This document shows, one piece after another, positions 46,691-55,687 of a stretch of DNA of 64,000 bases. The stretch is from Fertoeibacter niger (GTDB lineage Bacteria; Pseudomonadota; Alphaproteobacteria; Rhodobacterales; Rhodobacteraceae). The notes beneath the pieces were generated by a model. The model saw only the letters and a list, made by a program, of their open reading frames with translations. It made no database searches and was not told the origin of the DNA. Location: NCBI RefSeq assembly GCF_009380135.2, contig NZ_WHUT02000006.1:1-64000 (forward strand), written 5' to 3'. The number at the start of each line of letters is the position of its first letter. The stretch's first letter is position 1. Position numbers and translations under genes: made by a program.

Positions 46691-49585
46691 TCATTCCGCC
46701 GCAGGCAGGATGCGCCGGGCCATTTCGGCCTGCGCGTTGTAATCCTCCTGCCAGCCGGTCGGGCCGTTGGATGGGGCCACCTGCACCGCCGTCACCTTGT
46801 ATTCCGGGCAGTTGGTGGCCCAGTCGGAATAATCGGTGGTGATGACATTGGCCTGCGTGTCGGGGTGGTGGAAGGTGGTATAGACCACGCCGGGCGACAC
46901 CCTGTCGGTCAGTTTTGCCCGCAAGGATGTGTCGCCCGCGCGTGACGCCAGCCGCACCCAGTCGCCATCCTTGACCCCCCGCACCTCGGCGTCGTGGGGG
47001 TGGATCTCCAGCACGTCCTGATCGTGCCAGACCACGTTGGCGGTGCGCCGTGTCTGCGCGCCGACGTTGTATTGCGACAGGATCCGCCCCGTGGTCAGCA
47101 GCAGGGGGAATCGCGGGCCGGTGCGTTCATCGGTTGCCACATATTCGGTGCGGATGAACTTGCCCTTGCCGCGCACGAAACCTTCGACATGCATCAGGGG
47201 CGTGCCCAAAGGATGCGCCGCGTTGCAGGGCCACTGGACGGAGCCAAGCTCTTCCAGCCGCTCATAGCTGACCCCGGCGAAGGATGGCGTGGTGGCGGCA
47301 ATCTCATCCATGATCTGCGAGGGGTGGGTGTAGGTCCAGTTGCCACCCCCCGACTCTTTCAACATGGCGTTGGCCAGCATCTGCGTCACTTCCCAGTCGC
47401 CATAGCCGTTCTTCGGGGCCATCACCTTGCGCACCCGGTTGATGCGGCGCTCGGCATTGGTGAAGGTGCCGTCTTTCTCAAGGAAGGACGAGCCGGGCAG
47501 AAAGACATGGGCGTAATTTGCCGTCTCGTTCAGGAACAGGTCATGCACGATGACGCAATCCATCGCCGCCAGTCCCGCCGCCACATGTTTCGTGTCGGGG
47601 TCGGATTGCAAAATATCCTCGCCTTGACAGTAAAGGCCGCGAAACGTGCCCTCCACCGCCGCATCCAGCATGTTGGGAATACGCAGGCCCGGTTCATTGT
47701 CGATGGTCACACCCCAGAGCGATTCGAACACCGCCCGCGCATCATCATTCTTCACATGCCGGTAGCCGGGCAGTTCATGCGGGAACGACCCCATGTCGCA
47801 CGACCCCTGCACATTGTTCTGGCCGCGCAGCGGGTTAACCCCCACACCGGGCCGCCCGACATTGCCGGTCAGCATGGCAAGGTTGGCAATGGCGATGACC
47901 GTGGTGGAACCCTGGCTGTGTTCCGTCACGCCCAGACCGTAATAGATCGCGCCGTTGCCGCCCTTGGCGAACAGCCGCGCCGCCGCGCGCAAATCGGCCG
48001 CAGGCACCTGTGTGAGCAGTTCCGTCGCCTCGGGCGAATGGCGCGGGTCGGCGGCGAATTCGGCATAGTCCTGAAATTCGTCCCAGTCGCAGCGTTCGCG
48101 GATGAAGGATTCGTCAAACAGCCCTTCGGTCACGATCACATGCGCCAGCGCCGTCACCACGGCCACATTGGTGCCGGGCCGCAGCGGCAGGTGGTGCGCC
48201 GCTTTCACATGCGGGCCATCCACCAGATCAATCCGGCGCGGGTCGATCACGATCAGCCTGGCCCCCTGCCGCAGCCGCTTTTTCAGACGTGAGGCGAAAA
48301 CCGGATGCCCGTCGGTCGGGTTGGCCCCGATCACGATCACCACATCGGTCTGTTCCACAGAATCAAAGTCTTGCGTGCCCGCCGATGTGCCGAAGGTCTG
48401 GCCCAGACCATAGCCGGTGGGCGAATGGCAGACCCGCGCGCAGGTGTCGGTGTTGTTGTTGCCGAACACCGCGCGGGTCAGCTTTTGCACCAGATAGGTT
48501 TCTTCATTGGTGCAGCGGCTGGAGGTGATCACGCCGATCGAATGCCGCCCGTGCTGCGCCTGAATGCCGCGCATCTTTTGCGCCGCAAACTCCATCGCCT
48601 CGGGCCAGGACACTTCACGCCAGGGATCGGTGATCACATCGCGGATCATCGGGTTCAGGATGCGGTCCTTGTGGGCGGCATAGCCATAGGCAAAGCGGCC
48701 CTTGACGCAGCTATGCCCCCGGTTGGCCTTGCCGTGCTTGTAGGGCACCATGCGCACCAGTTCATCACCGCGCATTTCCGCCTTGAAACTGCACCCCACG
48801 CCGCAATAGGCGCAGGTTGTTACCACCGAACGCTCGGGCGTGCCGATCTCGATGATGGATTTTTCTTGCAAGGTGGCGGTTGGGCAGGCCTGCACGCAGG
48901 CCCCGCATGACACGCAGTCAGACGCCAGCGCATTGTCGGCTTTCGCGCCAAAGGACACGCGGCTGTCGAACCCACGGCCTTCGATGGTCAAGGCGAAGGT
49001 GCCCTGCACCTCTTCGCAGGCGCGCACGCAACGGCTGCACACGATACATTTCGCCGGATCATAGGTGAAATACGGGTTGGATTCGTCCTTGGGGATGTAG
49101 TGCGCGTTGACCGACCCGCCGGCATCGCGCGCCTTGAAATGGGTATCCACCGCGTCATAGCGCACATCGCGCAGGCCCACGGCCCCCGCCATGTCCTGCA
49201 ATTCGCAATCGCCATTGGCCGAACAGGTCAGGCAATCCAGCGGGTGATCCGAGATGTAAAGCTCCATCACGCCACGCCGCAGCTGTTTCAGCTTGCCGGT
49301 CTGGGTGTGGACCTTCAGGCCGGGGGCAACGGGTGTGGTGCAACTGGCGGGGGTGCCGTTGCGCCCCTCGATCTCGACCAGACACAGGCGGCAGGAGCCG
49401 AAGGCATCCACCGAGTCGGTCGCGCACAGCTTTGGCACCGAAATGCCGATTTCCGCAGCGGCACGCATGATGCTGGTGCCTTCGGGCACCGTGATGTCGA
49501 AGCCGTCGATTGTCAGCGTGACCATGGTTTTCGATTTGGCCGCAGGGGTGCCGAAATCGCGGTCGGGGATGATGAAGTCTTTCAT
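46691..49585 (-). CDS. fdsA: NAD-dependent formate dehydrogenase alpha subunit FdsA
   Basis: This 964-residue catalytic subunit oxidises formate to CO2 at a bis-MGD molybdenum site. Domain order: 2Fe-2S ferredoxin-like (DAFGSCRLCLVE), His/Cys cluster-binding region (DHPLDCLTCSANGDCELQ), two 4Fe-4S motifs (CIVCSRCVRACEE; CVSCGACVQACPT), a further 4Fe-4S (CAYCGVGCSF), then the molybdopterin domains. The Mo ligand Cys386 in ARVCHSPTGYG has the same number as in Rhodobacter capsulatus FdsA; it is Cys, not selenocysteine. A C-terminal molydop-binding domain completes the protein. It overlaps fdsB by four bases. Confidence 0.97.
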   Translation of the reverse strand: MKDFIIPDRDFGTPAAKSKTMVTLTIDGFDITVPEGTSIMRAAAEIGISVPKLCATDSVDAFGSCRLCLVEIEGRNGTPASCTTPVAPGLKVHTQTGKLKQLRRGVMELYISDHPLDCLTCSANGDCELQDMAGAVGLRDVRYDAVDTHFKARDAGGSVNAHYIPKDESNPYFTYDPAKCIVCSRCVRACEEVQGTFALTIEGRGFDSRVSFGAKADNALASDCVSCGACVQACPTATLQEKSIIEIGTPERSVVTTCAYCGVGCSFKAEMRGDELVRMVPYKHGKANRGHSCVKGRFAYGYAAHKDRILNPMIRDVITDPWREVSWPEAMEFAAQKMRGIQAQHGRHSIGVITSSRCTNEETYLVQKLTRAVFGNNNTDTCARVCHSPTGYGLGQTFGTSAGTQDFDSVEQTDVVIVIGANPTDGHPVFASRLKKRLRQGARLIVIDPRRIDLVDGPHVKAAHHLPLRPGTNVAVVTALAHVIVTEGLFDESFIRERCDWDEFQDYAEFAADPRHSPEATELLTQVPAADLRAAARLFAKGGNGAIYYGLGVTEHSQGSTTVIAIANLAMLTGNVGRPGVGVNPLRGQNNVQGSCDMGSFPHELPGYRHVKNDDARAVFESLWGVTIDNEPGLRIPNMLDAAVEGTFRGLYCQGEDILQSDPDTKHVAAGLAAMDCVIVHDLFLNETANYAHVFLPGSSFLEKDGTFTNAERRINRVRKVMAPKNGYGDWEVTQMLANAMLKESGGGNWTYTHPSQIMDEIAATTPSFAGVSYERLEELGSVQWPCNAAHPLGTPLMHVEGFVRGKGKFIRTEYVATDERTGPRFPLLLTTGRILSQYNVGAQTRRTANVVWHDQDVLEIHPHDAEVRGVKDGDWVRLASRAGDTSLRAKLTDRVSPGVVYTTFHHPDTQANVITTDYSDWATNCPEYKVTAVQVAPSNGPTGWQEDYNAQAEMARRILPAAE

Positions 49586-51111
49586 TCGGCGGCCTCCTTT
49601 GCGGTGGCGTGGAAATCAGCGGGGAAATGGGTCAAGGCGCTCATCACGGGGTAGGGGGTAAACCCCCCCAGCGCGCACAGCGACCCGGCTTTCATCGTGG
49701 TGCAGAGGTCGGTCAGCAGCGGGATGGCGGCGGTGTCGCCGCGTGCGATCCGGTCCACCGTTTCGACGCCGCGCACGGCACCGATGCGGCAGGGGGTGCA
49801 TTTGCCGCAGGATTCAATCGCGCAGAACTCCATAGCAAAGCGTGCCTGTTTCAACATGTCGGCGCTGTCGTCGAACACCACCAGCCCCGCATGGCCGATC
49901 AGCCCCTCGGCCGCGCCGAACTCCTCATAGCCAAAGGGCACATGGAACATCGAGCGGGGGAAATAGGCCCCCAAAGGCCCGCCGACCTGCACGGCCTTTA
50001 CCGGCCGACCCGAGGCTGTGCCGCCCGCGATACCGTCCACAATCTCGCCCAGCGTCAGGCCGAAAGCCACCTCGAACAGCCCGCCATGTTTCACATTGCC
50101 CGCGATCTGCAAGGGGATGGTGCCGCGCGACCGGCCAAGGCCGAAGTCCTTGTAGAACGCCGCCCCCCGCTCGAAAATCACCGGCACGGTGGCCAATGAA
50201 ATCACGTTGTTAACCACCGTGGGCTTGCCCAGAAACCCCTGCAAGGCGGGCAAAGGCGGTTTCGCCCGCACCACGCCGCGCTTGCCCTCCAGACTGTTCA
50301 GCAGGCTGGTTTCCTCGCCGCAGACATAGGCCCCGGCCCCAGTGCGGATCTCCATGTCAAAGGCGTGGGACGAGCCCAGCACCGACGAGCCCAACAGCCC
50401 TTCGGCCCGGGCGATCAGCACCGCCTCGGTCATCACCGCAATCGCATCGGGGTATTCGGACCGCAGATAGACATAGCCGCGCGTGGCGCCCGTGCCGATG
50501 CCCGCAATAACCATGCCCTCGATCAGGGTGAAGGGGTCGCCCTCCATGATCATCCGGTCGGCGAAGGTGCCAGAATCGCCTTCATCGGCATTGCAGACGA
50601 TGTATTTCTGATCGGCCACCGCCTCGGCCACCGTTTTCCACTTGATGCCTGTGGGAAAGCCCGCGCCGCCCCGGCCCCGCAGCCCCGATGCGGTGACTTC
50701 GGCCACGATGCCTGCCGGATCGGCCAAGGCGCGCCGCAGCCCCGCCAGCCCGCCATACGCCTGATAATCCACCAGCGACAGCGGATCGGTCAGCCCGCAA
50801 CGGGCAAAGGTCAGCCGGGTCTGGCGTTTCATCCAGTCCAGTTCCGCCGTCAGGCCAAGGGCCAGCGGGTGATCATGCCACCCCGCCTCGAACAGCGCGG
50901 GCACATCCTTGGCCGACACCGGACCAAAAGCATAGCGGCCGGTGGCGCAATCCACCTCGACCAGCGGTTCCAGCCAGACCATGCCGCGTGATCCGTTGCG
51001 CACCAGCGTCACATCCAGCCCGCGCCGTCGCGCTTCGGCCATCACGGCGGCGGCAACGGCATCAGCCCCCAGTGCCTTGGCGGCGGCATCGCGTGGCACA
51101 TAGATTTTCAT
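49582..51111 (-). CDS. fdsB: NAD-dependent formate dehydrogenase beta subunit FdsB
   Basis: This 509-residue diaphorase subunit carries electrons from FdsA to NAD+. The N terminus is thioredoxin-like (MKIYVPRDAAAKALGADAV), then a NuoF-type FMN/NADH domain (GRGGAGFPTGIKW; YIVCNADEGDSGTFADR; GAGAYVCGEETSLLNSLEG) and a 4Fe-4S motif ESCGKCTPCRIG near the C terminus. Start 51111 matches the family; a GTG three codons upstream is possible. ATGA overlaps couple it to fdsG and fdsA. Confidence 0.97.
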   Translation of the reverse strand: MKIYVPRDAAAKALGADAVAAAVMAEARRRGLDVTLVRNGSRGMVWLEPLVEVDCATGRYAFGPVSAKDVPALFEAGWHDHPLALGLTAELDWMKRQTRLTFARCGLTDPLSLVDYQAYGGLAGLRRALADPAGIVAEVTASGLRGRGGAGFPTGIKWKTVAEAVADQKYIVCNADEGDSGTFADRMIMEGDPFTLIEGMVIAGIGTGATRGYVYLRSEYPDAIAVMTEAVLIARAEGLLGSSVLGSSHAFDMEIRTGAGAYVCGEETSLLNSLEGKRGVVRAKPPLPALQGFLGKPTVVNNVISLATVPVIFERGAAFYKDFGLGRSRGTIPLQIAGNVKHGGLFEVAFGLTLGEIVDGIAGGTASGRPVKAVQVGGPLGAYFPRSMFHVPFGYEEFGAAEGLIGHAGLVVFDDSADMLKQARFAMEFCAIESCGKCTPCRIGAVRGVETVDRIARGDTAAIPLLTDLCTTMKAGSLCALGGFTPYPVMSALTHFPADFHATAKEAAE

Positions 51112-51578
51112 GCGCCGCACCCCGCCAGCAATTCATCCAGCCTTGCGGCATCCACCCGGCCCACCACCCGGCCATCGATCAGCGCCGCAGGGGCGCAGGC
51201 ACAAAGGCCCAGGCAGAACACAGGCTCCAGCGTCACGCCGCCGGGTGTGGTGCCGTGCCAGTCCACCCCCAGACGGGCGCGCGCATGGTCGGCCACGGCA
51301 TCGCCGCCCATGGCCTGACAGGCCTCGGCGCGGCACAGTTTCACCACATGGCGGCCTGCCGGTTCTTCGCGGAAATCGTGGTAAAAGCTGACCACGCCAT
51401 GCACCTCGGCGCGCGAGAGGTTCAGCGCCCGGGCAATCTGCGGCAGCGCCGCCTGCGGCACGAAACCATATTCGGCCTGCACGGCATGCAGGATGGGCAG
51501 CAAGGGCCCCTCCAGCGCGGCATGGGCGCTGAGGATATCCCCCACACGCGCGCTGATGTCTGCCGCGTCCTGCTGCAT
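51108..51578 (-). CDS. fdsG: NAD-dependent formate dehydrogenase gamma subunit FdsG
   Basis: This 156-residue NuoE-like thioredoxin-fold subunit has a 2Fe-2S cluster. HGVVSFYHDFREEPAG, VKLCRAEACQAMGG and PVFCLGLCACAPAALID carry the four ligand cysteines. It is the first gene of the fdsGBA-fdhD-fdsD operon, transcribed from a short intergenic region shared with the end of a LysR-type regulator gene that points in the same direction. GGAGGTAA precedes the ATG. Confidence 0.96.
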   Translation of the reverse strand: MQQDAADISARVGDILSAHAALEGPLLPILHAVQAEYGFVPQAALPQIARALNLSRAEVHGVVSFYHDFREEPAGRHVVKLCRAEACQAMGGDAVADHARARLGVDWHGTTPGGVTLEPVFCLGLCACAPAALIDGRVVGRVDAARLDELLAGCGA

Positions 51579-51627
51579 GGCTTACCTCCGGTTGGCTTTG
51601 CCCTTTCTACGCGGTGCGATAGGCAAA

Positions 51628-51655
51628 TCAATAGTGATAACCCGTTGTTCAATAG
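51628..51655. promoter_or_regulatory. candidate LysR-type operator upstream of fdsG
   Basis: TCAATAG occurs twice as direct repeats at 51628-51634 and 51649-51655, 21 bases apart (two helical turns), in an AT-richer stretch 50-77 bases upstream of the fdsG ATG. That spacing suits a regulator tetramer on the fds promoter. Confidence 0.45.
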
Positions 51656-51661
51656 GCTCGG

Positions 51662-52543
51662 TCAATCGACTGCCTTGCGTGCCGCCTCCAGCAGCGCGGC
51701 CAGTATCGGGGTGTGTGGCTCGCGGTGGGCCGCGATCAGGCCCACTAGATGCGCGGCCTCGGGGGCCACGATCGGCAGGGCCACCAGCCGCCCGCCCACG
51801 GTGAACAGATCGGCCAGCTTTTTCGGCACGACAGAGGCCCAGCGGCCCGACAGCACATGCGACACCAGCACGATGGTCGAGTTCGACTCGACCGAAGGCG
51901 CCACCACCGCCCCCGCCTCGGCCAGATGCTGATTGACGATGCGGCGGTTCTGCATGTCGGCTGTCAGCAGGCACAAGGGCACCCCGGCCACCTCGGCCCA
52001 TGTCACCTGCGCGCGGGCCGCCAGCGCTGTGCCGGGGGCGCAGAGCAGGCGGTAGTGTTCCGCGTAAAGCGGCACCTGCGTGACCCGGCCCAGAGGTTCG
52101 TTGTCCAGATAGGTGATGCCCGCGTCCAGCTCCAGCGCCTCGATCCCGGTCAGGATTTCCGCCGAGGTGCGCGACAGAACGCTGATGCGCACATGCGGGT
52201 GCCTTTCGGTAAAGGGCAGCGTCAGGTCGGCCACCATCGGCAGCGCGGTGGGGATGACCCCGATCCGCAAAACGCCGGTCAGACCGGACCGGACCGCACG
52301 CATCTCATCCTTCAGCCCGCGCATGTCGGCCACGATGCGCCGCGCCCAATCGACCACGCGCAGCCCCTCGGGCGTCAGCCCCTGAAAGCGCGAACCCCGG
52401 AACACCAGCTGCACGCCCAGCTGATCCTCCAGTTGCTTGATGGCGCTGGACAGCGTGGGTTGCGTGACACCGCAGCTTTCCGCCGCACGCCCGAAGTGGC
52501 GCTCGCGGGCAAGGGCAAGAAACATCTCCAGCTTGTCGATCAT
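51662..52543 (-). CDS. LysR-family transcriptional regulator, probable regulator of the fds operon
   Basis: This 293-residue LysR regulator has a winged helix-turn-helix at residues 1-60 (ALARERHFGRAAESCGVTQPTLSSAIKQLEDQLG) and a periplasmic-binding-like effector domain (LRIGVIPTALPMVADL). It lies directly upstream of fdsG in the same direction, the place of FdsR-type formate dehydrogenase regulators in other proteobacteria, so control of fds by formate or carbon supply is likely. The start at 52543 matches the conserved N terminus; the frame upstream of it runs antisense through an IS6 transposase remnant. Confidence 0.92.
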   Translation of the reverse strand: MIDKLEMFLALARERHFGRAAESCGVTQPTLSSAIKQLEDQLGVQLVFRGSRFQGLTPEGLRVVDWARRIVADMRGLKDEMRAVRSGLTGVLRIGVIPTALPMVADLTLPFTERHPHVRISVLSRTSAEILTGIEALELDAGITYLDNEPLGRVTQVPLYAEHYRLLCAPGTALAARAQVTWAEVAGVPLCLLTADMQNRRIVNQHLAEAGAVVAPSVESNSTIVLVSHVLSGRWASVVPKKLADLFTVGGRLVALPIVAPEAAHLVGLIAAHREPHTPILAALLEAARKAVD

Positions 52544-52633
52544 GCACCGGGTTTGGCAGCATTTCCGGGTGCAGGCAAGAAAAGCGGCAGAGGGAGGGCG
52601 GGCTTGCTGCCTTGCTTGAAGACGCAGCGCCCA

Positions 52634-52870
52634 GCGTTCAAGCACTTCAATACCAGCCCGCAGGCTATCCGCCTTGCGGTGCTGCCTTGCATCCGGTTTC
52701 CGCTGTCGCCAAGTAACGTGGAAGACCTGTTGCAGGAACGCAGGATCGAGATCAGCCACCAGACCGCGCAATACCGGTGGAACAGGTCTTTTCGTGGCCA
52801 AGATCCGGCGCAGGCGGGTGGGCAGGACGCGTGCCTGCAAGCACTGGCGCTGGCACCGCCCCTCATCAAC
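52634..52870 (+). pseudogene. IS6-family transposase fragment, frameshifted
   Basis: The plus strand encodes a degraded N-terminal part of an IS6-type transposase: FKHFNTSPQAIRLAVL, then RFPLSPSNVEDLLQERRIEI and SHQTAQYRWNR, which matches the helix-turn-helix region typical of IS6 elements. Near 52793 the match moves to the next frame (FVAKIRRRRVGRTRACKHWRWH), so a frameshift is present, and the DDE catalytic domain is missing. No intact terminal inverted repeats were recognised. It is a decayed insertion in the gap between the LysR gene and the SOS operon. Confidence 0.7.
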
Positions 52871-52914
52871 AATTGCGACAGCCAACCTTGCCCACGCACA
52901 CATTCGCTGGACAA

Positions 52915-52929
52915 GTTCCCGCAATGTTC
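52915..52929. promoter_or_regulatory. LexA (SOS) box GTTC-N7-GTTC
   Basis: GTTC at 52915-52918 and GTTC at 52926-52929 with exactly seven bases between form the alphaproteobacterial LexA operator. It lies 36 bases upstream of the SRAP gene ATG and should control the whole SRAP-imuA-imuB-dnaE2 unit. Confidence 0.85.
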
Positions 52930-52964
52930 GCACCCTTGGGCCCTGCTGATTCCGGACCCCGCCC

Positions 52965-53645
52965 ATGTGCAACCTCTACTCCCAGACCAAGAGCCAGGAC
53001 GCGATGCGACATGTCTTTGATGACGTGGTCGCCGAGGGCGAGGTGCTGGATGATGTGACCGGCAACCTGCCGCCGATGCCGGGGATCTGGCCCGACTATC
53101 CGGCGCCGATCATCCGGCATGGGCCAGACGGTGGCTGGCAGCTGGCGATGGCGCGTTGGGGGATGCCCACGCCGCCGCAGTTCCTGGCGGGCAAGCGCAC
53201 TGATCCGGGGGTGACGAACATCCGCAACCTCGCCTCGCCGCACTGGCGGCGCTGGCTGGGGGTGCCGCACCGCTGTCTGGTGCCCTTCACCAGTTTTTCC
53301 GAGCCCGACAACCGGCCCGGGCCCGGCAAGGGCAAGCCGGTGTGGTTCGCGCTGGGGCCCGACCGGCCGCTGGCGTTCTTTGCCGGTATCCGCACCACAT
53401 GGACCTCGGTGCGCAAGCTGAAGGAGGGCGAGGTGACGGTGGAGGCCTTCGGGTTCCTGACCTGCGAACCCAACCGCGAGGTGGAGCGCATTCACCCCAA
53501 GGCGATGCCGGTGATCCTGACGCGCCCCGAGGAGTGGCGGCTGTGGCTGACCGCCCCCATCGACCGCGCGCTTGACCTGCAACGCCCGCTGCCGGATGGC
53601 GAGCTGGACATCGTGCTGGAGGACGCGCGTGACGACCCTGCATAA
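52965..53645 (+). CDS. SOS response-associated peptidase (SRAP/YedK-HMCES family)
   Basis: This 226-residue SRAP-domain protein forms a thiazolidine crosslink to abasic sites in single-stranded DNA through its N-terminal Cys2 (MCNLYS). The other active-site elements are visible: RCLVPFTSFSEPD (Glu position) and NREVERIHPKAMPVIL (His). It is the first gene after the LexA box and overlaps imuA by 17 bases, so it is part of the error-prone repair operon, where abasic-site protection would complement translesion synthesis. Confidence 0.94.
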   Translation: MCNLYSQTKSQDAMRHVFDDVVAEGEVLDDVTGNLPPMPGIWPDYPAPIIRHGPDGGWQLAMARWGMPTPPQFLAGKRTDPGVTNIRNLASPHWRRWLGVPHRCLVPFTSFSEPDNRPGPGKGKPVWFALGPDRPLAFFAGIRTTWTSVRKLKEGEVTVEAFGFLTCEPNREVERIHPKAMPVILTRPEEWRLWLTAPIDRALDLQRPLPDGELDIVLEDARDDPA

Positions 53646-54234
53646 CCTTACCCGGCGCCCGGCGGCGGCCGACCCGTTCACGCTGACCAATGCCCGCGTG
53701 CATGAGGCCGGGGGGCCGGGCCGCCGCGCCTTTGCGCTGGTCCAGTGCCTGCGCCACCCCGGCCCCGTGCTGTGGGTGCTGCCCGCGCATGAGCCGCAGC
53801 GCCCCATGCTGCGCGGCCTGCCCGCCGGTCTGGGCGAGCGGCTGATGCTGCTGACACCCAAGGGCGAGACCGACCTTTTGTGGTGCGTCGAGGAGGCGCT
53901 GCGCGCAGCGCCCGTCGCGCTGGTCATTGCCGAACCGCAACAGGCGCTGTCGCTGACCGCAGGCCGTCGGCTGCAACTGGCCGCCGAAACCGGGCGGACA
54001 ACCGGGCTGATGCTGATCCGCGAGGGCCAGGGCAGCAGCGCCTGCGAGACGCGGTGGCACTGTGAACCCGTGGCTGCGACAGCGGCGGACTCGACTCTGC
54101 ACCGCTGGTCCCTTAACAAGAACAAATCAGGAACTATCGGATCGTGGACTTTGAACTGGCATGGCGCGACGGCTGCTGTCCATCTGGTTTCCCCGGCTGG
54201 CGAGCGATGCCAGCCTGCGGAACCGCCCCGTTGA
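53629..54234 (+). CDS. imuA: ImuA, RecA/SulA-like mutasome protein
   Basis: This 201-residue alphaproteobacterial ImuA is a RecA-fold relative. It has VHEAGGPGRRAFALVQCL near the N terminus, a VLWVLPAHEP strand and LTAGRRLQLAAETGRTTGLMLIRE, the family's conserved helix. It works with ImuB and DnaE2 in damage-induced mutagenesis. GTG 53629 starts inside the end of the SRAP gene, and its own end overlaps imuB by 74 bases, an unusually long overlap that points to strict co-expression. Confidence 0.9.
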   Translation: MTTLHNLTRRPAAADPFTLTNARVHEAGGPGRRAFALVQCLRHPGPVLWVLPAHEPQRPMLRGLPAGLGERLMLLTPKGETDLLWCVEEALRAAPVALVIAEPQQALSLTAGRRLQLAAETGRTTGLMLIREGQGSSACETRWHCEPVAATAADSTLHRWSLNKNKSGTIGSWTLNWHGATAAVHLVSPAGERCQPAEPPR

Positions 54235-55687
54235 GGGGGCCTTTGCCCTGACCCACCGGTCGGGCAATGCCGATCACCTGCATTGTCTGAACCTTGCCGC
54301 CGAGGCGCGCGGCCTGCGGCGCGGCATGCCGCTGGCCGATGCCCGGGCGATCTGCCCCGACGTGACGACCCGGCCCGCCGATCTGGCACGCGAGGCGGAT
54401 GCCCTGTCGGCCCTGCGCCGCTGGGCCAGCCGCTATGCGCCCATGGTCGCCGCCGATGGCACGGATGGTCTGGTGGCCGACATCACCGGCGTCGCGCATC
54501 TGTTCGGCGGCGAGGCGGAACTGCGCGGCGATCTGCATGCGCGGCTGGAGTGGGCGGGCCTGTCGGTCGCCAGCGCCATTGCGGGCACGCGCGGGGCCGC
54601 GCATGCGCTGGCACGCCACGGTGGCGGGATCCTTGCCGAAGGCGCGTTGGTGCAAGGCATCGGCCGCTTGCCGGTTTCGGCGCTGCGTATCGACCATGCC
54701 ACCGCTGACGCGCTGGCCCGTGTCGGCGTCGCCCGCATCGCCGATCTGGCAGCACTGCCCCGCGCACCATTGGCCCGCCGCTTTGGCGCGGCGCTGGTGC
54801 TGCGGCTGGATCAGCTTCTGGGCCATCAGCCCGAACCGGTGGCGGCAGAACCCGAGCCGCCGCATTTTGGCGTGCGGATCACGCTGCCCGAACCGATCGG
54901 CCTGCAATCCGACGTGATGGCCGGGCTTGCGCGCCTGCTGGACCGGCTGTGTGCCACGCTGGCGCTGCACCAGCAGGGCGCGCGCCGCCTGCGGCTGGAA
55001 CTGCGCCGGGTGGATCACGGCACGGCGCAGGTGGAAATCGGTCTGGCCCGGCCGATGCGCGACCCCGCCCGCATCGCCGCCCTGTTCGCCAAGGGTGTGG
55101 ATGAGGTTGACTCGGGCTTTGGCATCGACGGCATGCGCCTGTCGGCCACGATCACCGAGCCGCTGGCGCCGGAACAGATCGGCAGCGGCCCCGCCCTGCG
55201 GCAGGAGGATGCGCTGGCCGATCTGGTTTCGCGCCTTGGCAACCGCATCGGCTTTGACCGCGTGCTGCGGATGGTGCCCGCCAACAGCAAGATCCCCGAG
55301 CGCAGCTTTCAGCTGGTGGCCGCCGCCTGGTCGGAACCCCTCGCAGCACCCCGCAGGCGCGGCCCCCTGCGGCCCATCACGCTTTTTCCACCCGAACCCG
55401 TCACCCATGCCTCGGGCCACCCGCCCGCGCAGTTCCGCTGGCGGCGCATGTCCTTTACCACCCTGCGCGCCCATGGGCCGGAAAGGATCACCCCGGAATG
55501 GTGGTTCGACGACCCCTCCTGGCGCAATGGCCTGCGCGACTACTGGCGGATCGAAACGCAGCAAGGCCCGCGGCTGTGGCTGTTCCACACCCCGCAAAAC
55601 CCGGCCTGGCCCGCGCCCTCGGGGGCGCAGAACTGGCCCGCGCCCTCGGGGGCGCAGAACTGGTTCGCGCAGGGGGAATTCGCATGA
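54161..55687 (+). CDS. imuB: ImuB, Y-family polymerase-like mutasome hub
   Basis: This 508-residue protein has a DinB-like N-terminal fold (RRLLSIWFPRLASDASLR; LNLAAEARGLRRGMPLADARA). The Y-family catalytic acidic residues are not in place (ADGTDGLVADITGVAHL keeps only part of the pattern), as in other ImuB proteins that act as scaffold instead of polymerase. The C-terminal region should contact the sliding clamp and DnaE2. Near the C terminus a 27-base tandem repeat duplicates WPAPSGAQN. It ends with an ATGA overlap to dnaE2. Confidence 0.92.
   Translation: MARRLLSIWFPRLASDASLRNRPVEGAFALTHRSGNADHLHCLNLAAEARGLRRGMPLADARAICPDVTTRPADLAREADALSALRRWASRYAPMVAADGTDGLVADITGVAHLFGGEAELRGDLHARLEWAGLSVASAIAGTRGAAHALARHGGGILAEGALVQGIGRLPVSALRIDHATADALARVGVARIADLAALPRAPLARRFGAALVLRLDQLLGHQPEPVAAEPEPPHFGVRITLPEPIGLQSDVMAGLARLLDRLCATLALHQQGARRLRLELRRVDHGTAQVEIGLARPMRDPARIAALFAKGVDEVDSGFGIDGMRLSATITEPLAPEQIGSGPALRQEDALADLVSRLGNRIGFDRVLRMVPANSKIPERSFQLVAAAWSEPLAAPRRRGPLRPITLFPPEPVTHASGHPPAQFRWRRMSFTTLRAHGPERITPEWWFDDPSWRNGLRDYWRIETQQGPRLWLFHTPQNPAWPAPSGAQNWPAPSGAQNWFAQGEFA
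55607..55660 (+). repeat. 27-base tandem duplication in imuB
   Basis: Two perfect 27-base copies, 55607-55633 and 55634-55660, encode WPAPSGAQN twice and keep the frame. They lie 27 bases before the imuB stop, in the poorly conserved tail. Confidence 0.95.

Larger units (their letters stand above)
52544..52964. other. 421-base region without intact gene
   Basis: It holds the IS6-type transposase remnant (about 52634-52870) and, at its right end, the LexA box of the downstream operon (52915-52929). No other gene is supported. Confidence 0.6.

Noticed and set aside
51749-53020. 423-residue plus-strand ORF spanning the LysR gene and the IS6 remnant
   Set aside because: The first two thirds are antisense to the LysR gene; only the stretch from about 52634 has meaning, as a transposase fragment.
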